Origin: Nyssa sinensis
Lineage: Eukaryota > Streptophyta > Magnoliopsida > Cornales > Nyssaceae
Length of the DNA: 64,000 bases
NCBI GenBank assembly: GCA_008638375.1
Contig: CM018051.1
Location: 6,427,835 to 6,491,834 of the forward strand
Direction of reading: 5' to 3'
In this document: piece by piece, positions 45,447 through 58,189 of the stretch
How the letters are laid out: every line of letters begins with the position of its first letter
How positions within the stretch are numbered: the stretch's first letter is position 1
Translations under genes and position numbers: made by a program
Notes under the pieces: model-generated
What the model saw: the letters and a program-made list of their open reading frames with translations, nothing else
The model's database searches: none
What the model was told of the DNA's origin: nothing

Positions 45447-48400
45447 TTGATAATATTTTCGTAAGTATTCTATATTCCAGGGCCTAGGTAGAGGCTTCCC
45501 TGCTATGTTTACCAACCAATACGTGGTAGGCCTGACAACCTTTGTTACTCTGTTTGGGCCTTCCCAATTAGGTGAGAGCTTTCTTCTGGTGGGATCCTTA
45601 GTGTTCGAGAATAGTCTTCTTAGGATGAGATCCCCGAGCTGGAAACTAAGGGGCTTTATCCCTTATTTAGAGCTATTAGCCATCCGTTACTGGTATGCTT
45701 CTATCTAGATTCTGGCCTGATCTCGCTTTTCTTCGAATAGATCCAAGCTTTCTGCAAGCTGCTGGTCATTGATTTCTTGGTCAAAAGCATCCATCCTTAA
45801 GGTCGGCATGCCAATTTCGACGGGGATTACTGCTTCCGAGCCATAGGCAAGTGAGAACAGAGTTTCAGAGGTTGGAGTTCTTCTTGTAGTTCTTTAAGCC
45901 CAGAGCACGCCAGGGAGCTCTTCAACCCTTCTTCCCTTGGCATCTTCCAACCTTTTCTTAAGGGCATCAAGAATTGTTTGGTTGGTGACCTCGACTTGTC
46001 CGTTGGCTTGGGGGTGCCTTGGCAAAGCGAAGTGATGACTGATGTGCAAGTCTTCATAAAATTTTTTGAAGATCTTACCGGTAAACTGCGTATCATTGTC
46101 TGAAATGATGACGCGAGGTATACCGAACCTGCAAACTATGTTCTTCCATATGAAGTTCTTTACTTCCAGCTCAGTGATGTAAGTTAGGGGCTCGGCCTTT
46201 GCCCACTTAAAGAAGTAATCGATGGCAACCAGCATGTACTTTCTGTTCGGAGTGGCTTTTGGCAGCGGCCCCATGATGTCCATCCCCCACTAAGCAAAAG
46301 GTCATGGGCTAGCAATAAGAATAAGCTCATGGTGGGGTTGGTGCTGGTACGGAGCGAATCGTTGGCATTTGTCACATTTTTGGACATATTTTTTGGCTTG
46401 TTTCAGCATGCTGGGCCTATAGTATCCCTGCATTAGAGCTCGGTAGGCTATGGTTCTGCCACTATTATGGTTGGCACAGATTCCTTCGTGTGTTTTCGCA
46501 AGAATATATTGAGATTCTTCTAGGTCCAAGCACCGCAGTAGGGGTTGAGAGTAGGATCTTCGATAGAGTTTCCCATTTAGGACTAGGTACCGAACTGCAT
46601 GCCTTGATTTGAATTCTTTAGGCTCGGTTCTTGTCCTCCGGGAGCTGGCCCTCTTTAATATATTGGAGGATGGAAGTCATCCAATTTTGAGTATGTTCGG
46701 AAACCTGGGAAAACCGTACCTCTTCAATGCTTGTCCTTGGTTGATGAGAGATCTTCAAAGTTGAATCTCCTTCTGGTCTGAGATGGGAGGCCATGTTTGC
46801 TAAAGCATCTGCTCTAGAGTTCTGACCTCTCTCGATTTTTTAGATGGTGAATCCGTGGAATGAGTGTTTCAGCAAATCCACCAGTTCTGAGCATCGGAGC
46901 ATTCTTTCATCTTTAACAACAAATTCTCCTAGAATTTGGCTTACCACCAGTCGGGAGTCGAAAAAAACTTTGAGATTTTAGGCCTTATACTCTATTGCTA
47001 TCTTTATCCCAAGGATTAAGGCTTCATATTCGGCTTCATTGTTGGAAGCTCTGAATCCTAAGCTTACTACCTTTTCTGCCACTAGCCCTTCAAGAGACCG
47101 TAACACCAGGTTGACGCCGAAACCTCGGTCTGTGGATTACCCATTGGTATAGAGCTGCCATACAGCGAAGCTTCTATCGAGCTGCGCCTTATCCTACAGT
47201 GCTGGAGTGAACTCGGCGACAAAATCTGCCAATGCTTGCCCTTTGATGGAGGTCCGTGACACGTAAGATATATCAAATTCTCTCAGCTCTACAGACCACT
47301 TAACTAGGTGCCCAGAGACCTTAGGCTTTCGCAGTACCGACCTCAGTGGATAGGCGGTTGGTATTTCGATCGAATGTGCCTAGAAGTAAGGTCTGAGCTT
47401 CCGGGCAGATATTATTAGCGCAAAGGCCAATTTTTCAATCTCGTGATACCTTGTCTCTGTGTCCAGGAGTGCTTTGCTTACATAGAACACGGGCTTCTGG
47501 ACTCCCTTATCCTGTCTGACCAGTACAAATCTGACGGCATTTTTTGAGACCGCAAGATAGAGGAGCAATTTTTCCCTTGAATTGGCTTTGAGAGGAATTC
47601 GGGGGAAGCCATGTACTGCTTCAGTTCTTAGAAGGCTTTCTCACACTCTTCAGTCCATTGTAGGGCTTTGTTTCCCCTCAAGGCTTTGAAGAACGGGAGG
47701 CAGCGATCAGTAGACTTAGAAATGAACCGGTTTAGAGCTACAATCCTCCCGTTCAAGGCCTGAATATCTTTCTTAGTCTTTGGTGATTCTAGCTCAATCA
47801 AGGCTTTGATCTGTGTGGAGTCCGCTTTGATACCCTTCTAGGAGACTAGGAAGCCTAGGAATTTACCCTCGGTTACACCAAAAGTGCACTTCAAAAGATT
47901 CAGCTTCATCCCATGCTGCTTCAGGATGTCAAATGTCTGGCTGAGGTGCTGGATGTGACTACTCTTCTGTAGGCTTTTGACCAGCATGTTGTCTATATAG
48001 ACTTCCATTGTATTCCGATCAGAGGGCCAAACATCTTGTTCACTAGACGTTGATATGTTGCCCTAGCATTTTTCAGACCGAACGACATCACCCTATAGCA
48101 ATAGAGATCTCGTTCAGATATGAAAGTTATTTTTTTCCTGGTCGGGAGGGTACATCTGGATCTGGTTGTATCCAAAGTAGGCGTCCATGAAGCTCATGAG
48201 TTTGTGCCCTGCCGTTGCATCGACTAGTTGGTTTGTTCTCGAAAAAGGGAAACTATCTTTGGGGCAGGCCTTGTTGAGGTCTGTGTAGTCGACACAAACC
48301 CTCCATTTGTCATTTTTCTTCTTAACCAGAACGGTATTGCCAAGCCATTCTGGATAGAATAACTGCCTAATCATTTTAGCATCTAGTAACCTCTGTACTT

Positions 48401-48789
48401 CTTCATTAATGATCTGGTGACGTTCTGGAGCACATGTCCTCTTTTTCTGTCTTACAAAAGGGTGGTCGGGATCGGTCATCATTTTGTAGGTGATAAGGCT
48501 GGGGTCTATCCCTTCCATATCTTTAGTTTCTCAAGCAAACACCGAGAGGTTGTTTTTCAAGAATTTCACCATCTTTTTTTGTTCGGAAAGTGACAGGTCT
48601 GAGCCGATCTACAAATATCTTCCTCCCCCTTCTAGACTGACGAGCACTTTGAGGGGGGTCTTCCATTGGCTTAGCTTTGCTATCCCTTCCCCTGAGGCTT
48701 AGTGGTTCGTCAATTCTGGAGCGGTACTCTTCGTTCTCATGAAGGTTGGAAAAGTTTGGGCTCCTTCCTTCATGAGAATGCTGTAATTG
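45447..48789 (-). pseudogene. G2 pol: RT, RNase H domains, integrase (heavily damaged)
   Basis: Recognisable minus-strand pieces are the RT N-terminal part (48114-48518, KKKNDKWRVCVDYTDLNKACPKD), RT middle (near 47993-48175, SFGLKNARATYQRL), RNase H (47380-47568, FYVSKALLDTETRYHEIEKLA), integrase zinc finger (46302-46529) and integrase core (45894-46283, MDIMGPLP, SDNDTQFTG, NGQVEV). The G of the usual SDNGTQF is D here. Frameshifts and stops are scattered throughout, so it is inactive. Confidence 0.85.
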
Positions 48790-48795
48790 TTATTT
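48775..48795 (-). promoter_or_regulatory. Possible leaky stop between protease and RT in G2
   Basis: TAA at 48790-48792 is in the protease frame and at the codon homologous to the G1 TAG. The context is AAA UAA CAA UUA CAG. A single-base frameshift near 48650 separates it from the RT frame. This is the only stop that G1 and G2 share among those I compared. Confidence 0.45.
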
Positions 48796-51133
48796 GGGAG
48801 CTCCTTCTCTTAGAGCCAAAGTATGGCACTCTCAGGCAGTTGGCTGGCATCCCTTAATAGAGTGGACTGTATTGTTGTGGACATACTTCAGGCATTGGTG
48901 GAGGGTCGAGATGACTGCTCCCATTTGATGAAGCTATGGCCTAGTGATGATGATATTATAGGGGGACTTGGAATCTAGGACCAGATATTCCGAGGTCACG
49001 GTCTTCTGACCGTCCCCCTCACCAGCTGTTGTGGGTAAGTCGATTCTCCCCAACGAGGAGTTGAGGTTCCCGTCAAATCCTGCCATTACCATGGCGATGG
49101 GTTTGACATCATTAGAGTTGATCTTCATGTGCTTGAGAGGCTTGTAGAATAGCACGTTGGCGAAGCTCCCTATATCTATTAGAACTCTTCTGATATCAAA
49201 ATTAGCAATTTTAAATGAGATAAGGAGGGCGTCATTGTGGGGACAGTGTACCCCTACAAGATCTTGGTTCGAGAACTAGATCTCAGGGACCGGCTTCAGC
49301 CTTTTCTTAACAACCGAGATCTGGAGAATGCTAAAAGTAGTTTTGGCCTCTCGAGCATAACGTTTTCTTGCTCGGTTAGACAACTCCGTGACTAGGCTAT
49401 CAGCATGAAGGACAAAGATAACCTGCTTGTTATGTTGTTGTGGCTCATTCCATCCATCCCTCTGCTCAGGCCTTGGTTCTTGCCTCATTTGTGGCTGCTT
49501 GTCATTTCAGGGGTTCTGCCTCCCATCTTGTCTAACAAACTCCCGAAGTCGTCCTCTCTTGATGAGCTGTTCGATCTCCTGTTTTAGGCTCGACATTTAT
49601 CGGTGGTATACCCATGGTCTTTGTGGAAGTCACAGTACTTGCTCTGGTCCCAGGTATCAGGGTTGTTTTTTAATGGTTTGGGCCACTTCAGATTTTCGCG
49701 GGCTTGGACCTGCCGAAGTATGTGAGTTAAGGAGGCATTCAGAGGGGTGTAGGCACTGTTCCTTCCAATACTTGTGCTGCTAGGTGCTCTGGATGTCGTC
49801 CTTTTATTAGGACTTCTGACCCTCTTTTTGGCTACGTTGGAGTCTTTCTTTTGATTATCTCTCTAGGCCTGTTCTTTTATCTTTTGAGAGGAGATCCTTG
49901 CTTCCTCCAAATTTATATACTTTCTGGCCCACTCCATAAGTGCTGCTATGTCAACAGGAGGGCTCTTTGTTAAAGAATTATGAAAACCCCCCAGCACCAA
50001 GCCAAAGGTAAGGACAGCAACCAGGAAGCTCGGACTACAATCCGTGATCTCTATGAGTTCAGCATTGAATCAAGCGATGTACTCCCGGAGTGACTCTCCT
50101 TTGGATTGCTTAATATTTAGCAAGAACTCTAACCCTTTCCTCAACCTTCTACTGGTCATGAATCGGTTAAGGAAATGCCTGCTAAGCTCGTAGAAATTGA
50201 CAACTGAATTCTGAGGAAGGTGGTGGAACCACTTCAGAGCAGTGCCTCTGAGGCTAATAACAAAAGTACGACACATGAAGGCATTTGTGGCTCCATGTAG
50301 TGCCATGGTATGCTGATAGTGAGAAAAATGGTCCCTTGGGTCCCCAATCCCATCGTAAAGAGTGAACTTTAGGACAATAAATTTCTTCGGCCGCTCCTCA
50401 GCCATGATAGTAGGGGTAAATGTGGTGGCGAACCTTCCGAGCAGCTTTGCTATCTCATCATGTTCTGGAGAAATGCAGCCGCCTCTGGTAACAGCGGTGC
50501 AGTCCATAGAATCTACTACCTCTTCGACCCTCTGTAGGTCCCTGGGCTACACTGGTTGTTAATCTTGTCTTGCGGCCTCAAACCCTATATGGATAGGACG
50601 ATTTTATCCCATAGTAAGGGAAGGGTATCGATTTTCCTGAACTGGAGGAACCGGTGCTGTTTGGGGCTGAAACTCATGCGGTGCTAAGTTAGCCCTTGAA
50701 ACTGCCGGAGTCGGAACCCTTGTGGTGCTTTGGTAGTGAACAGCCGGGTTGAAGGCCGGTACCCCCTACCGACGGCGACTAATGGCTGGGGATCTCCTCT
50801 CATATAAGTGGTGCCCTGGGGGTGCACTGGTTGCACAACAGGGATTTCTTCGTGGGGTCTTCCGTCCATGGTGGTGGCAAGAGGCGATGCCCCTGCATCA
50901 ACCGTGCTAGTAGGAGGATGTAGAGGGTTGCTCCCAGGACTCTGGGTAAGCAACACCAGAGTCTTAGATATGCCAAGAAGTTGTTCCTGCATTAGGTTAG
51001 TTTGTTGCTGAACTCGATCGGGTTGCTATTGCATAGGATCAGACGCTTGTCCCCTTCCTCTACCGACCAGCAGGCGGTTTGGAAGGTTCTGAGGATTTTG
51101 AGTATTCTTCCTTGGGCGAAAATTAGGAGCCAT
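48790..51133 (-). pseudogene. G2 gag-protease (damaged)
   Basis: The start is ATG at 51131-51133 (MAPNFRPRKN). Recognisable pieces are the Gag core (50070-50507, FTLYDGIGDPRDH and GTALKWFHHLP), the C-terminal basic part (49276-49488), and protease (48934-49155, with SPYNIII). The protease catalytic region is damaged and the GRPWL Trp codon is TAG at 48934. There are several frameshifts between 49490 and 50070. Confidence 0.8.
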
Positions 51134-51201
51134 GGTCTTTCAGTGAGAAAGACAAAGAGCTTGTTGGTAAAACAAAGGAATTTAGCGAGAACGATTGTCG
51201 T

Positions 51202-51218
51202 TCCCACAGACGGTACCA
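51202..51218 (-). promoter_or_regulatory. Primer-binding site of G2
   Basis: TGGTACCGTCTGTGGGA lies three bases inside the 5' LTR. It differs from G1 by two bases in the first seven. Confidence 0.75.
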
Positions 51219-51221
51219 AAC

Positions 51222-51771
51222 TGATGTTGCACTTTCTGATCTGCGGGGACTCCTTTCCCCTTCATCTGCCGAACACTCAAAGAAAGAGATCAGAGGGTCA
51301 CCGAGTTGGCTCCAACGGTAGCTGTTTCGATGATAAAGTTAATAAACTGAATTGAAATACTGAAATTGAAAGTAATTGAATGACTGTAATTGAAAAAGCG
51401 TACCTTAAGGTTCAATTTATAGGTTGCGGCTTCCTAAGTTGATTATGATTTGGAGTTGTGAAAGTAGGGATTTGATCAGATAATGCAGTTTCCATGTTGA
51501 ACACGGCGCTTTGTGAATGACAGTTTCCTTGTCGAATATTGTTTCTTTATCCTTAGTTCAGTAAGGTGTTTAAGGCGGCAATGGGCTCAGAACTTTCTTG
51601 TGTATGTTCGTAGTGCCTTCTGAGCTTAAGGTAAGTCTGAGGGTTGCATGGGCTTTTGATCAGAAAGCTCTGAGGGCTATATGTCTAAACCTGCTCTGGA
51701 TAGATGAACTTCAACAGTTTTAAAGATACACGTGTCATGTGAAGACTGGTTTTTCGCTTTATTACGTATCA
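51222..51771 (-). repeat. 5' LTR of G2
   Basis: It is 550 bp and pairs with 39013-39566. It is followed by the CAAAA target repeat. Confidence 0.9.
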
Positions 51772-51889
51772 CAAAACATGTCTTAAATTCAACGTCACGA
51801 TAGCTTCAAAACGCTGTAGGTAAAAAAAAAAAATGTTTATTCACTGTGTCAATTCGAACAAAACGTTAGGATTGCAAACGAGCTTGGTC

Positions 51890-52380
51890 AAACTTTCTCT
51901 AAGTCCTGATTCTTCTTTCATCATCTTTCATGTTATAAAATGATATTGAACCAATGATATTGAACCTCTCCTCATGACATCATTCATCTTTATAAAATGA
52001 TATTGAACCAATGATATTGAACCTATCCTCATGACATCATTCATCTTTCATCTCTCCTGTCTTAATCCTGCTGATTCATCTTTCATCATGTAATAAAAAT
52101 GCTCATCTTTCATCATCTTTCATCATGTTATAAAAATCCTCTCTGAGTCCGCCTGCTGATTCATCTTGCATCATCTTTCATGTTCTTTCCTCATGTTATA
52201 AAATGATATTGAACCTCTCTCTCCTCTCTAAGTCCTGCTGATTCATCTTTCTCCATCTTTCATGTTATAAAATGATATTGAACCTCTCCTCTCTAAGTCC
52301 TGATTCTCTAAGTCCTGATTCATCTTTCATGTTATAAAATGATATTGAACCTCTCCTCTCCAAGTCCTGCGCCACAACCC
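51890..52380. repeat. Tandem repeats upstream of membrane-gene copy E
   Basis: A unit containing 'catcttTCATGTTATAAAATGATATTGAACC' (here only its key words: 'ttataaaatgatattgaacc' and 'ctaagtcctgattcatctttcat') is repeated at least six times with length variation. Each unit carries a TATAAAA word. The block ends 40 bases before exon 1 of copy E and may be its promoter region. Confidence 0.7.
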
Positions 52381-52639
52381 ACCAAGAAAACACTCGGCAA
52401 TCTCAGTCAAATATAAAATGTCGAACCGTGAGGATCTTAGCTTTGAAGAAGCCGACAGGTTTGTCTCTCTCTTATTTCATTAACAGCCAAGCTCATTTCC
52501 TGATTTAGTTCAGTTACAGTCATATTTCATTTCTTTCATGTTAATGACAGCATTGGAAAGATTTCTACCTCACACACAGCTCACATACTGATGACATCAT
52601 TCAGATCTAATCAGATTCTACCTCACACACGACTCACAT

Positions 52640-52795
52640 GATTCTAGTTTGACAAACATGTTATAAAATGATATTGAACCTCTCATCTCTATGTCCTGCG
52701 CAGCAACCCACCAAGAAAACACTCCGCAATCTCATTAATTCAGTCATATATAAAATGTCCAACCGTGAGGATCTTAGCTCTGAACAAGCCGGTAG
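52640..52795 (+). repeat. Duplicated leader and exon 1 within the copy-E intron
   Basis: 'ataaaatgatattgaacctctc', 'tcctgcgcagcaacccaccaagaaaacactccgc' (shown only in part) and the exon start at 52755 (MSNREDLSSEQAG) repeat 52330-52458. The donor AG|GTTTGT is lost because of a short deletion (gccggtagttc), so this exon is probably skipped or dead. Confidence 0.65.
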
Positions 52796-53040
52796 TTCAG
52801 TTACAGATTTTTAACCCAAATTCTTGTGCTAATATTTTCTATTCTTCACCTCAACTTTAGCTCTCAGAATGACATGATTTTAAATTTTATTATTTTCTTA
52901 AAAAAGAAAAAAGAAAAAAAACTTTAGCAGACTTCTTGAAAACTAAAATAAATCCATTCTTCTAAAGGGATGGACCTAATTATTTTAATCTAAATAATTA
53001 GTCAATTTTTATGGAAATTTGATTTTATAATTGTATGGGT

Positions 53041-55000
53041 AGCTAATCATATATATACACACGCAGAGGTCTTACTTATCAATCTAATCACCCGAAGTCC
53101 AAAGGTTAATTAACGAACAAATCATTATTGAATTATTGTTGGGTTATGGTTACAAATTGTTACTGGGCCTGCGCATCAAGCGGGATACTTGGATTTAGGC
53201 CAGGTACGCACTACTTATTAGTAGTTATTCTGAGCCCAAGCCTGGCCCATGTGTAAGCCCAAACCCATCAAATTATACCTGAGCTTTAAATTGGGCCTCG
53301 TGTGTTCTTTAAGATAAAATGTATAAAAATACAAGAAAAAATACTAAAAAGTTGCTAAAATAAAATTTTCAATTCAAAAAATTCATAATATATTTTTCTA
53401 TCTAAAAAGCCTAAAAAAGAAATTTTTAATATAAAAAAATCTAATTGTTAACTTACATCTTAACACTGTTAAAAAATAATACTGATTATACTAAAATGTC
53501 CTTCAAGATATATTTAAAAAAAAAGATTAAAAAATATATAAAATAAATTTTTCAATCCCAAAAAATCATAACATTTTATAAAATCAAATTTTATTTTTTA
53601 GGCATTTTAAATAAATAAAAAATGTTTGGTTTTTTTTGGGATTGAAAAATTTGTTTTATCTATTATTTAATATTTTTTAAAATGTATTTTGAAGGTAATT
53701 TTGGTCTAATTAATAATATTTTCTAACGCTATTAAGATAAAAGTTAATAATTGAACTTTTTTGTATTAAAAGTTTCTTTTTTGAATCTTTTAGATAAAAA
53801 AAATATATCATAAACTTTTTAGATTGAAAAGATTATTTTAATAACTTTTTAGTATTTTTTCCAAAAATATATTTCAACGTGTTTGAACCGTGTCTAGCAC
53901 AGCCAAGTTATTTTGGCTATAAATACATATTTTTTTAATAAAAAAAACAAGTCTACTCATAAAAGTAAATGATATTACGAACTCCCTTCATACACTAAGT
54001 TGTCTTGGGGTTTATAAAGCAAGTATGTACCACTACTTAATAGGCTAATGTGCGGTGGTCCTTCTCCAACTCCGACTCCGTTTATATTCTCCATCCTTGA
54101 CCCCGTCGTGCCCCATTTAGAGGTTTACTCCAACCCCATTTATATTCTCCGACTTCATTCTGTCCCGCCCCGAATCCCAATATATATATTTCTTAAGTAA
54201 ATTAAAACTTTTATTTTGATAAGTAAATTCTTTTTTTTTTTTCAAAATAACTAATACAAGAAAAAAATATATGAATGTGATATGAAAAACCTTAAAACTA
54301 ATTTTACATAATGTTGTTTATTGGTAAATATATTGTATGTAAGAATAAATTAAAAAACTTAATATATAAACGGGGTGGGATGATCATCCCCCAAACCCCC
54401 CCAAACGAGGTTTTAAAAGCCACACCCCGACTCCGCCCCAACCTCATTTATAAGCACCTCATACCCACCCCATTAGGAGAGGGGTGGGGTGGGTCCCTGA
54501 CAGGACAGGGCAAATTGCAATTCCTATCTCATAGTGCCAGAATGAGTTGAGGACGAGATGCGGTGTCCAATCATATTGGTAGGGATTGCTATGTCACCTA
54601 TCTTTTTTATCCTTTATCTGAGGTCACACCAGACCAACTAGTAACGGGTCTCGTGTCTATAGGGTGGATAGGTAGATAGGATGATCCGACGTTTGATGGT
54701 ACCTCCATCTAATAGACTAGTATTTTAGGTTTTGTGACAAACCTCAAAATGTTGATTTTGGCAATGCAAGTCTTTGTTTCAAAGCAGTTAGGAAGACAAG
54801 AAAACTTGGGCCTAGCAAGTCCACGCTTGGCCCAATCTTCTAAGTCATGTTTTGTAAAATATGAACAAATATTATTTTGTAGCTAGTATTGGTTTTGTTG
54901 GACTTATTGGGATTATAAACACAACTCTAATATAGTCAAGCCCTCACCTATATTTCTATTATGTATTTTATGCTAAGCCCATTTTATTTTGATGTGCTAG
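53041..55000 (+). other. Intron sequence of copy E, including a GC-rich repeat
   Basis: Bases 53041-53310 and 54600-55000 match the introns of copies A and B. Bases 54040-54560 are a C/G-rich block ('ccgccccaacc', 'ggggtggggtgggtcc'). It resembles decayed hAT-type ends elsewhere in the window but has no provable boundary. I see no other gene. Confidence 0.5.
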
Positions 55001-55487
55001 GGAATGGAATGTGCATTCTTTCGCTGCCATCCATGCTGTTCTCTGGTTTTTTATTGGAGTGCTGAGTACTATCCTACAGACAAAGAGTAGTTAAGTATCA
55101 CCATTCAAAACAAATTATGCAACAATGTTGGCTTTCATGGTAATCATTTTTTTCTATGTTATAACAATGTTGGTTGAAATAAATCTCAAAACTCATCATA
55201 GAGTTTGGGCTGCAATTTTTCGCAAGATCAATGTCGGCTTTGGAACACTTACCTCAGTGTTGCTTATGTTGGAAATTGTCCCAGCTTTTGGATGGTTTAC
55301 TTTCACTATATGGGTTTTAGCTTTCACAGTGATAGCAAGGCAGACATTTTATCAACGCAAAGAATTTCTTTGCAAAGAAATACCATTACTATTCAAAAAA
55401 ATTCTCAATATGCTACTTTTCAAGAAAACCATCAATGCACCGATTGATAGTAGTGCAAGTGAGCAACAAATGGCATCAACAATATAA

Positions 55488-55800
55488 GTTCTATTTGGAA
55501 GACTAAGATTTATCTAAGTGGTGCAAGTGGCTATTCTCCATGCAATTGAAAGAAGTTTGATTTCCTCTACTCACGTCATTGTATCCAAAAAAGAAAAAAA
55601 AAAGTAACAGTTCTATTTGGCCTTTTGAGGATTGTGTAAGTAGGGACTCATTAAATTGCCATTTTTATACCTATTATGTAAAAGTTTGTAAGTTGAACAT
55701 GATTTGAGATTCAACACTTGGCTAATGCATCTGTTATATCTTAGTTGAAACCTTTCATTTCGATGTTTGTTGTAATTTTTTTTTTAGCCATTTCAATAAA
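55488..55800 (+). other. 3' UTR-like sequence of copy E
   Basis: This is similar to the 3' flanks of copies A and B ('agttctatttggccttttgagg', 'aataaataga' near 55795). AATAAA near 55794 could be the polyadenylation signal. A direct repeat of 'agttctattt' occurs at 55487 and 55609. Confidence 0.5.
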
Positions 55801-56129
55801 TAGATAAGTAGTGCCTTAGCTATGGATATGTTTTCAATATATCACCCTCTTACCTTTTATCATTCAAACTTGCTCTCCTCTTCCCACCGTCAAAGGACTT
55901 TTCTCTCATCTTTAACTCGTCTTTTCGTGCACACTAGTCATATTATAAAAAATTGAGAATTAGAATCGTAGAATCCAAAATATATATCATTAGCAATTTA
56001 GAACACAAGATTTAGCATTTTTATCTAAAATATCATAAGTCTCTAAAAAGCTTACAACATAGAAGAAAATATATACACACATCATTATAATTTTATTTTA
56101 TAATAGTTTGGCTTCGTTGAATTTTTTTT
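55801..56129. other. AT-rich gene-free stretch
   Basis: I see no gene here. Confidence 0.45.
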
Positions 56130-56299
56130 TATGTATATATATACATACAAATAATATACAAATACAATAAAAAATCTTATCACGATCCAAATAAATATAT
56201 TTCATTCCAACAAAACGATTCAAAAAAACTTACTCCTTACGTACCATGTTTTATAACAAGTAATGATTTATATCTTGTTCGTATTCTATGTATCATAAC
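56130..56299. repeat. Flank duplicated at 63652-63832
   Basis: 'tatttcattccaacaaaacgattc', 'acgtaccatgttttataacaagtaatga' and 'ttctatgtatcataac' recur in order at 63730-63832, with a few changes. The right-hand copy is uninterrupted at the ATAAC target, so it acts as an empty site for the 56300-63450 insertion. Confidence 0.8.
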
Positions 56300-57991
56300 T
56301 GTCACGACCCGAAACTCACCGTATGCGGATCTCGTGTCGCGAGGTCGACCCAATGGCCGTCCCTACTTTTTTCATTCTTTGCATCCATGATAACAATATA
56401 AAATGTAAACTTAACAGTAAATTAGCGGAAGTCTTAGTACAAAATATTGTTTAACAAACTGAAAAATGTAAACCGACATAGACTGAACATAAAACCACTT
56501 TTAGGTGGTGAGTACATGGGAGAGACTACATCATTCTATCGTGCTCCTTAACTGTCTTCCTATGCTCCTGAACTCCTACTGTAGTTCTGTAGCATTCTCA
56601 CCTGAAAAATAAGTAAGTGGTGTGAGCTAACAAAGCTCAGTAAATAAAAGCCCATCTCTGACACGGGTCAAGGTTAACATAGAAAAATATGAACTCATAG
56701 GGTGAACAGGATAGCCAATCATGACAACAGTTGCAATTAACGATAAAATGCCTTAAGGGCCAATGAACAGTAAGGCACAATAAGCAAGTATGAGTAATGG
56801 TATAGCATGAACATGGGAAAGCTCAATAATGACAGTTAACATAAAAATAATATTGCCACAATAAACCAATTACAATCAAGTCCAATAAATGAGGGAACTG
56901 TCAACATAGAATTATTCATAAGGAAATGACAACATCCTATGAATCCAATAAATGTAAACATAATAGTCAATCATAAGTAATGCATTTACTCTGTTCAAGG
57001 TTTGGCAGACCCTCGTTCTTTTGGGGCATGGCATGCCCTTAACCTCAATGCATATAAAAATGCCCTTATAACTCAATGTGTAAAAATGTCATCATTGCCA
57101 TATGTTCATTCACGGACTCGACCCGTAAGTCCTGTCAACTCAGATAGCATCGAATGGATATTGTGACTGAGCACAAATCCGGCATTCAAATAAATCATGA
57201 TTCTTTTGTGATTGCATAAGAAGTGCATAGACATGGAATAACATGCAATGGACATATAACAATAGGTCTTTCAAGGCATAGTACGACACAACAATTATGA
57301 TAGCGCAGTCAATAACAACCACAAGATAGAACAATACCAATTATGGAATAATAACAATTGGTTCGTAAAAGAGTACAAAATTTGGCAGTAATAGAAGGAA
57401 TGTGGCTCGGAAAACCACATGTAAGAGATAGGGGTTTACTTATCTTTATACTGTATGATCTACTTTAATACTCTGTAATTTTCTCATTTCCTTTTGACTT
57501 GCCTATACATCAATAAACATGTCTCAGTTCTAATATCATTTATCAAATTGTATAATTTGTTACTCTAAGTATCTCTTTTACTAATATAGATTCTACCATT
57601 GAGTCCGGAATGTCGAAGAAAATCAGTTTAGGCTTTTACGGTTTCCAATTTGGGCTTCTATACCGAAAAGGCAAAACTATCATTTTACATGTATCTATTT
57701 TTTGGGACCTATTTTCACAAATCAGACTTCACCATTGAGTCTATAAGGTTTGAAATAATAAAAATTTACTATTTATTTAGTTCAATCGGAGTCCGTTTGA
57801 CTCACATTTGACTCAGGGGTATTTTGGTATTTCTATTGGTATTTTATTATTTGAGACCCCATCTCGTGAAATTGACCTTATCATTGGGTCCAGAAGGTCC
57901 AAGATAATAAATTTACACTATTCATTTGCTAATTTTAGACATCAAAAACTAAGTCAATTAATAACTAAATTAATTAATTTAATTAATCACT

Positions 57992-58023
<32 letters not shown>

Positions 58024-58042
58024 TGTTTCATTACATAACCAC

Positions 58043-58145
58043 GTGTGCCTTAGTGGCACAATGATAGATACAGTGGCTATAAGTCCTTCACTCCCACACG
58101 TTGGAGGTTCGATTCCCTTCAGCACCTTCCCACCCTTTTTTTTTT
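58043..58145 (+). mobile_element. tRNA-derived SINE or tRNA relic
   Basis: A box A-like TAGTGGCACAATGATAG (58051-58067) and a perfect box B GGTTCGATTCC (58106-58116) are spaced as in Pol III internal promoters. A run of ten T (58136-58145) could end transcription. GTGC near 58043 and GCAC near 58121 could pair as an acceptor stem. No good anticodon arm is visible, so this is not a functional tRNA gene. Confidence 0.55.
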
Positions 58146-58189
58146 AAAACAAAACAAAAGCCTCTCAGCCTTTCAATGGTGACAAGTGT

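Larger units (their letters stand above)
39013..51771 (-). mobile_element. Ty3/gypsy retrotransposon G2, Tat lineage, older relative of G1
   Basis: The LTRs are 39013-39566 (554 bp) and 51222-51771 (550 bp), flanked by TAAAA (39008-39012) and CAAAA (51772-51776), one change apart. The architecture is the same as G1. The LTRs are visibly more diverged (about 12 changes in the first 80 bases), and the coding regions carry frameshifts and many stops. A 2.46-kb solo LTR (40578-43037) sits in its antisense gene. Without it, the element is 10.3 kb. Confidence 0.9.
52418..55487 (+). pseudogene. Membrane-gene copy E, two exons, nonsense codon
   Basis: Exon 1 is 52418-52458 (MSNREDLSFEEAD, donor AG|GTTTGT). 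Exon 2 is 55001-55487 after acceptor GTGCTAG, with the same splice phase as copy B. The joined frame meets TAA at 55092-55094, where copy B has CGA (Arg 45). After it the frame is open to 55487 and keeps WAAIF, GTL-x-S-x2-LML and the IARQT motif. It would encode only the first hydrophobic segment. An ATG at 55125 could start a three-span 120-residue product. The intron (2.5 kb) contains a second exon-1 copy and a GC-rich repeat. Confidence 0.65.
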
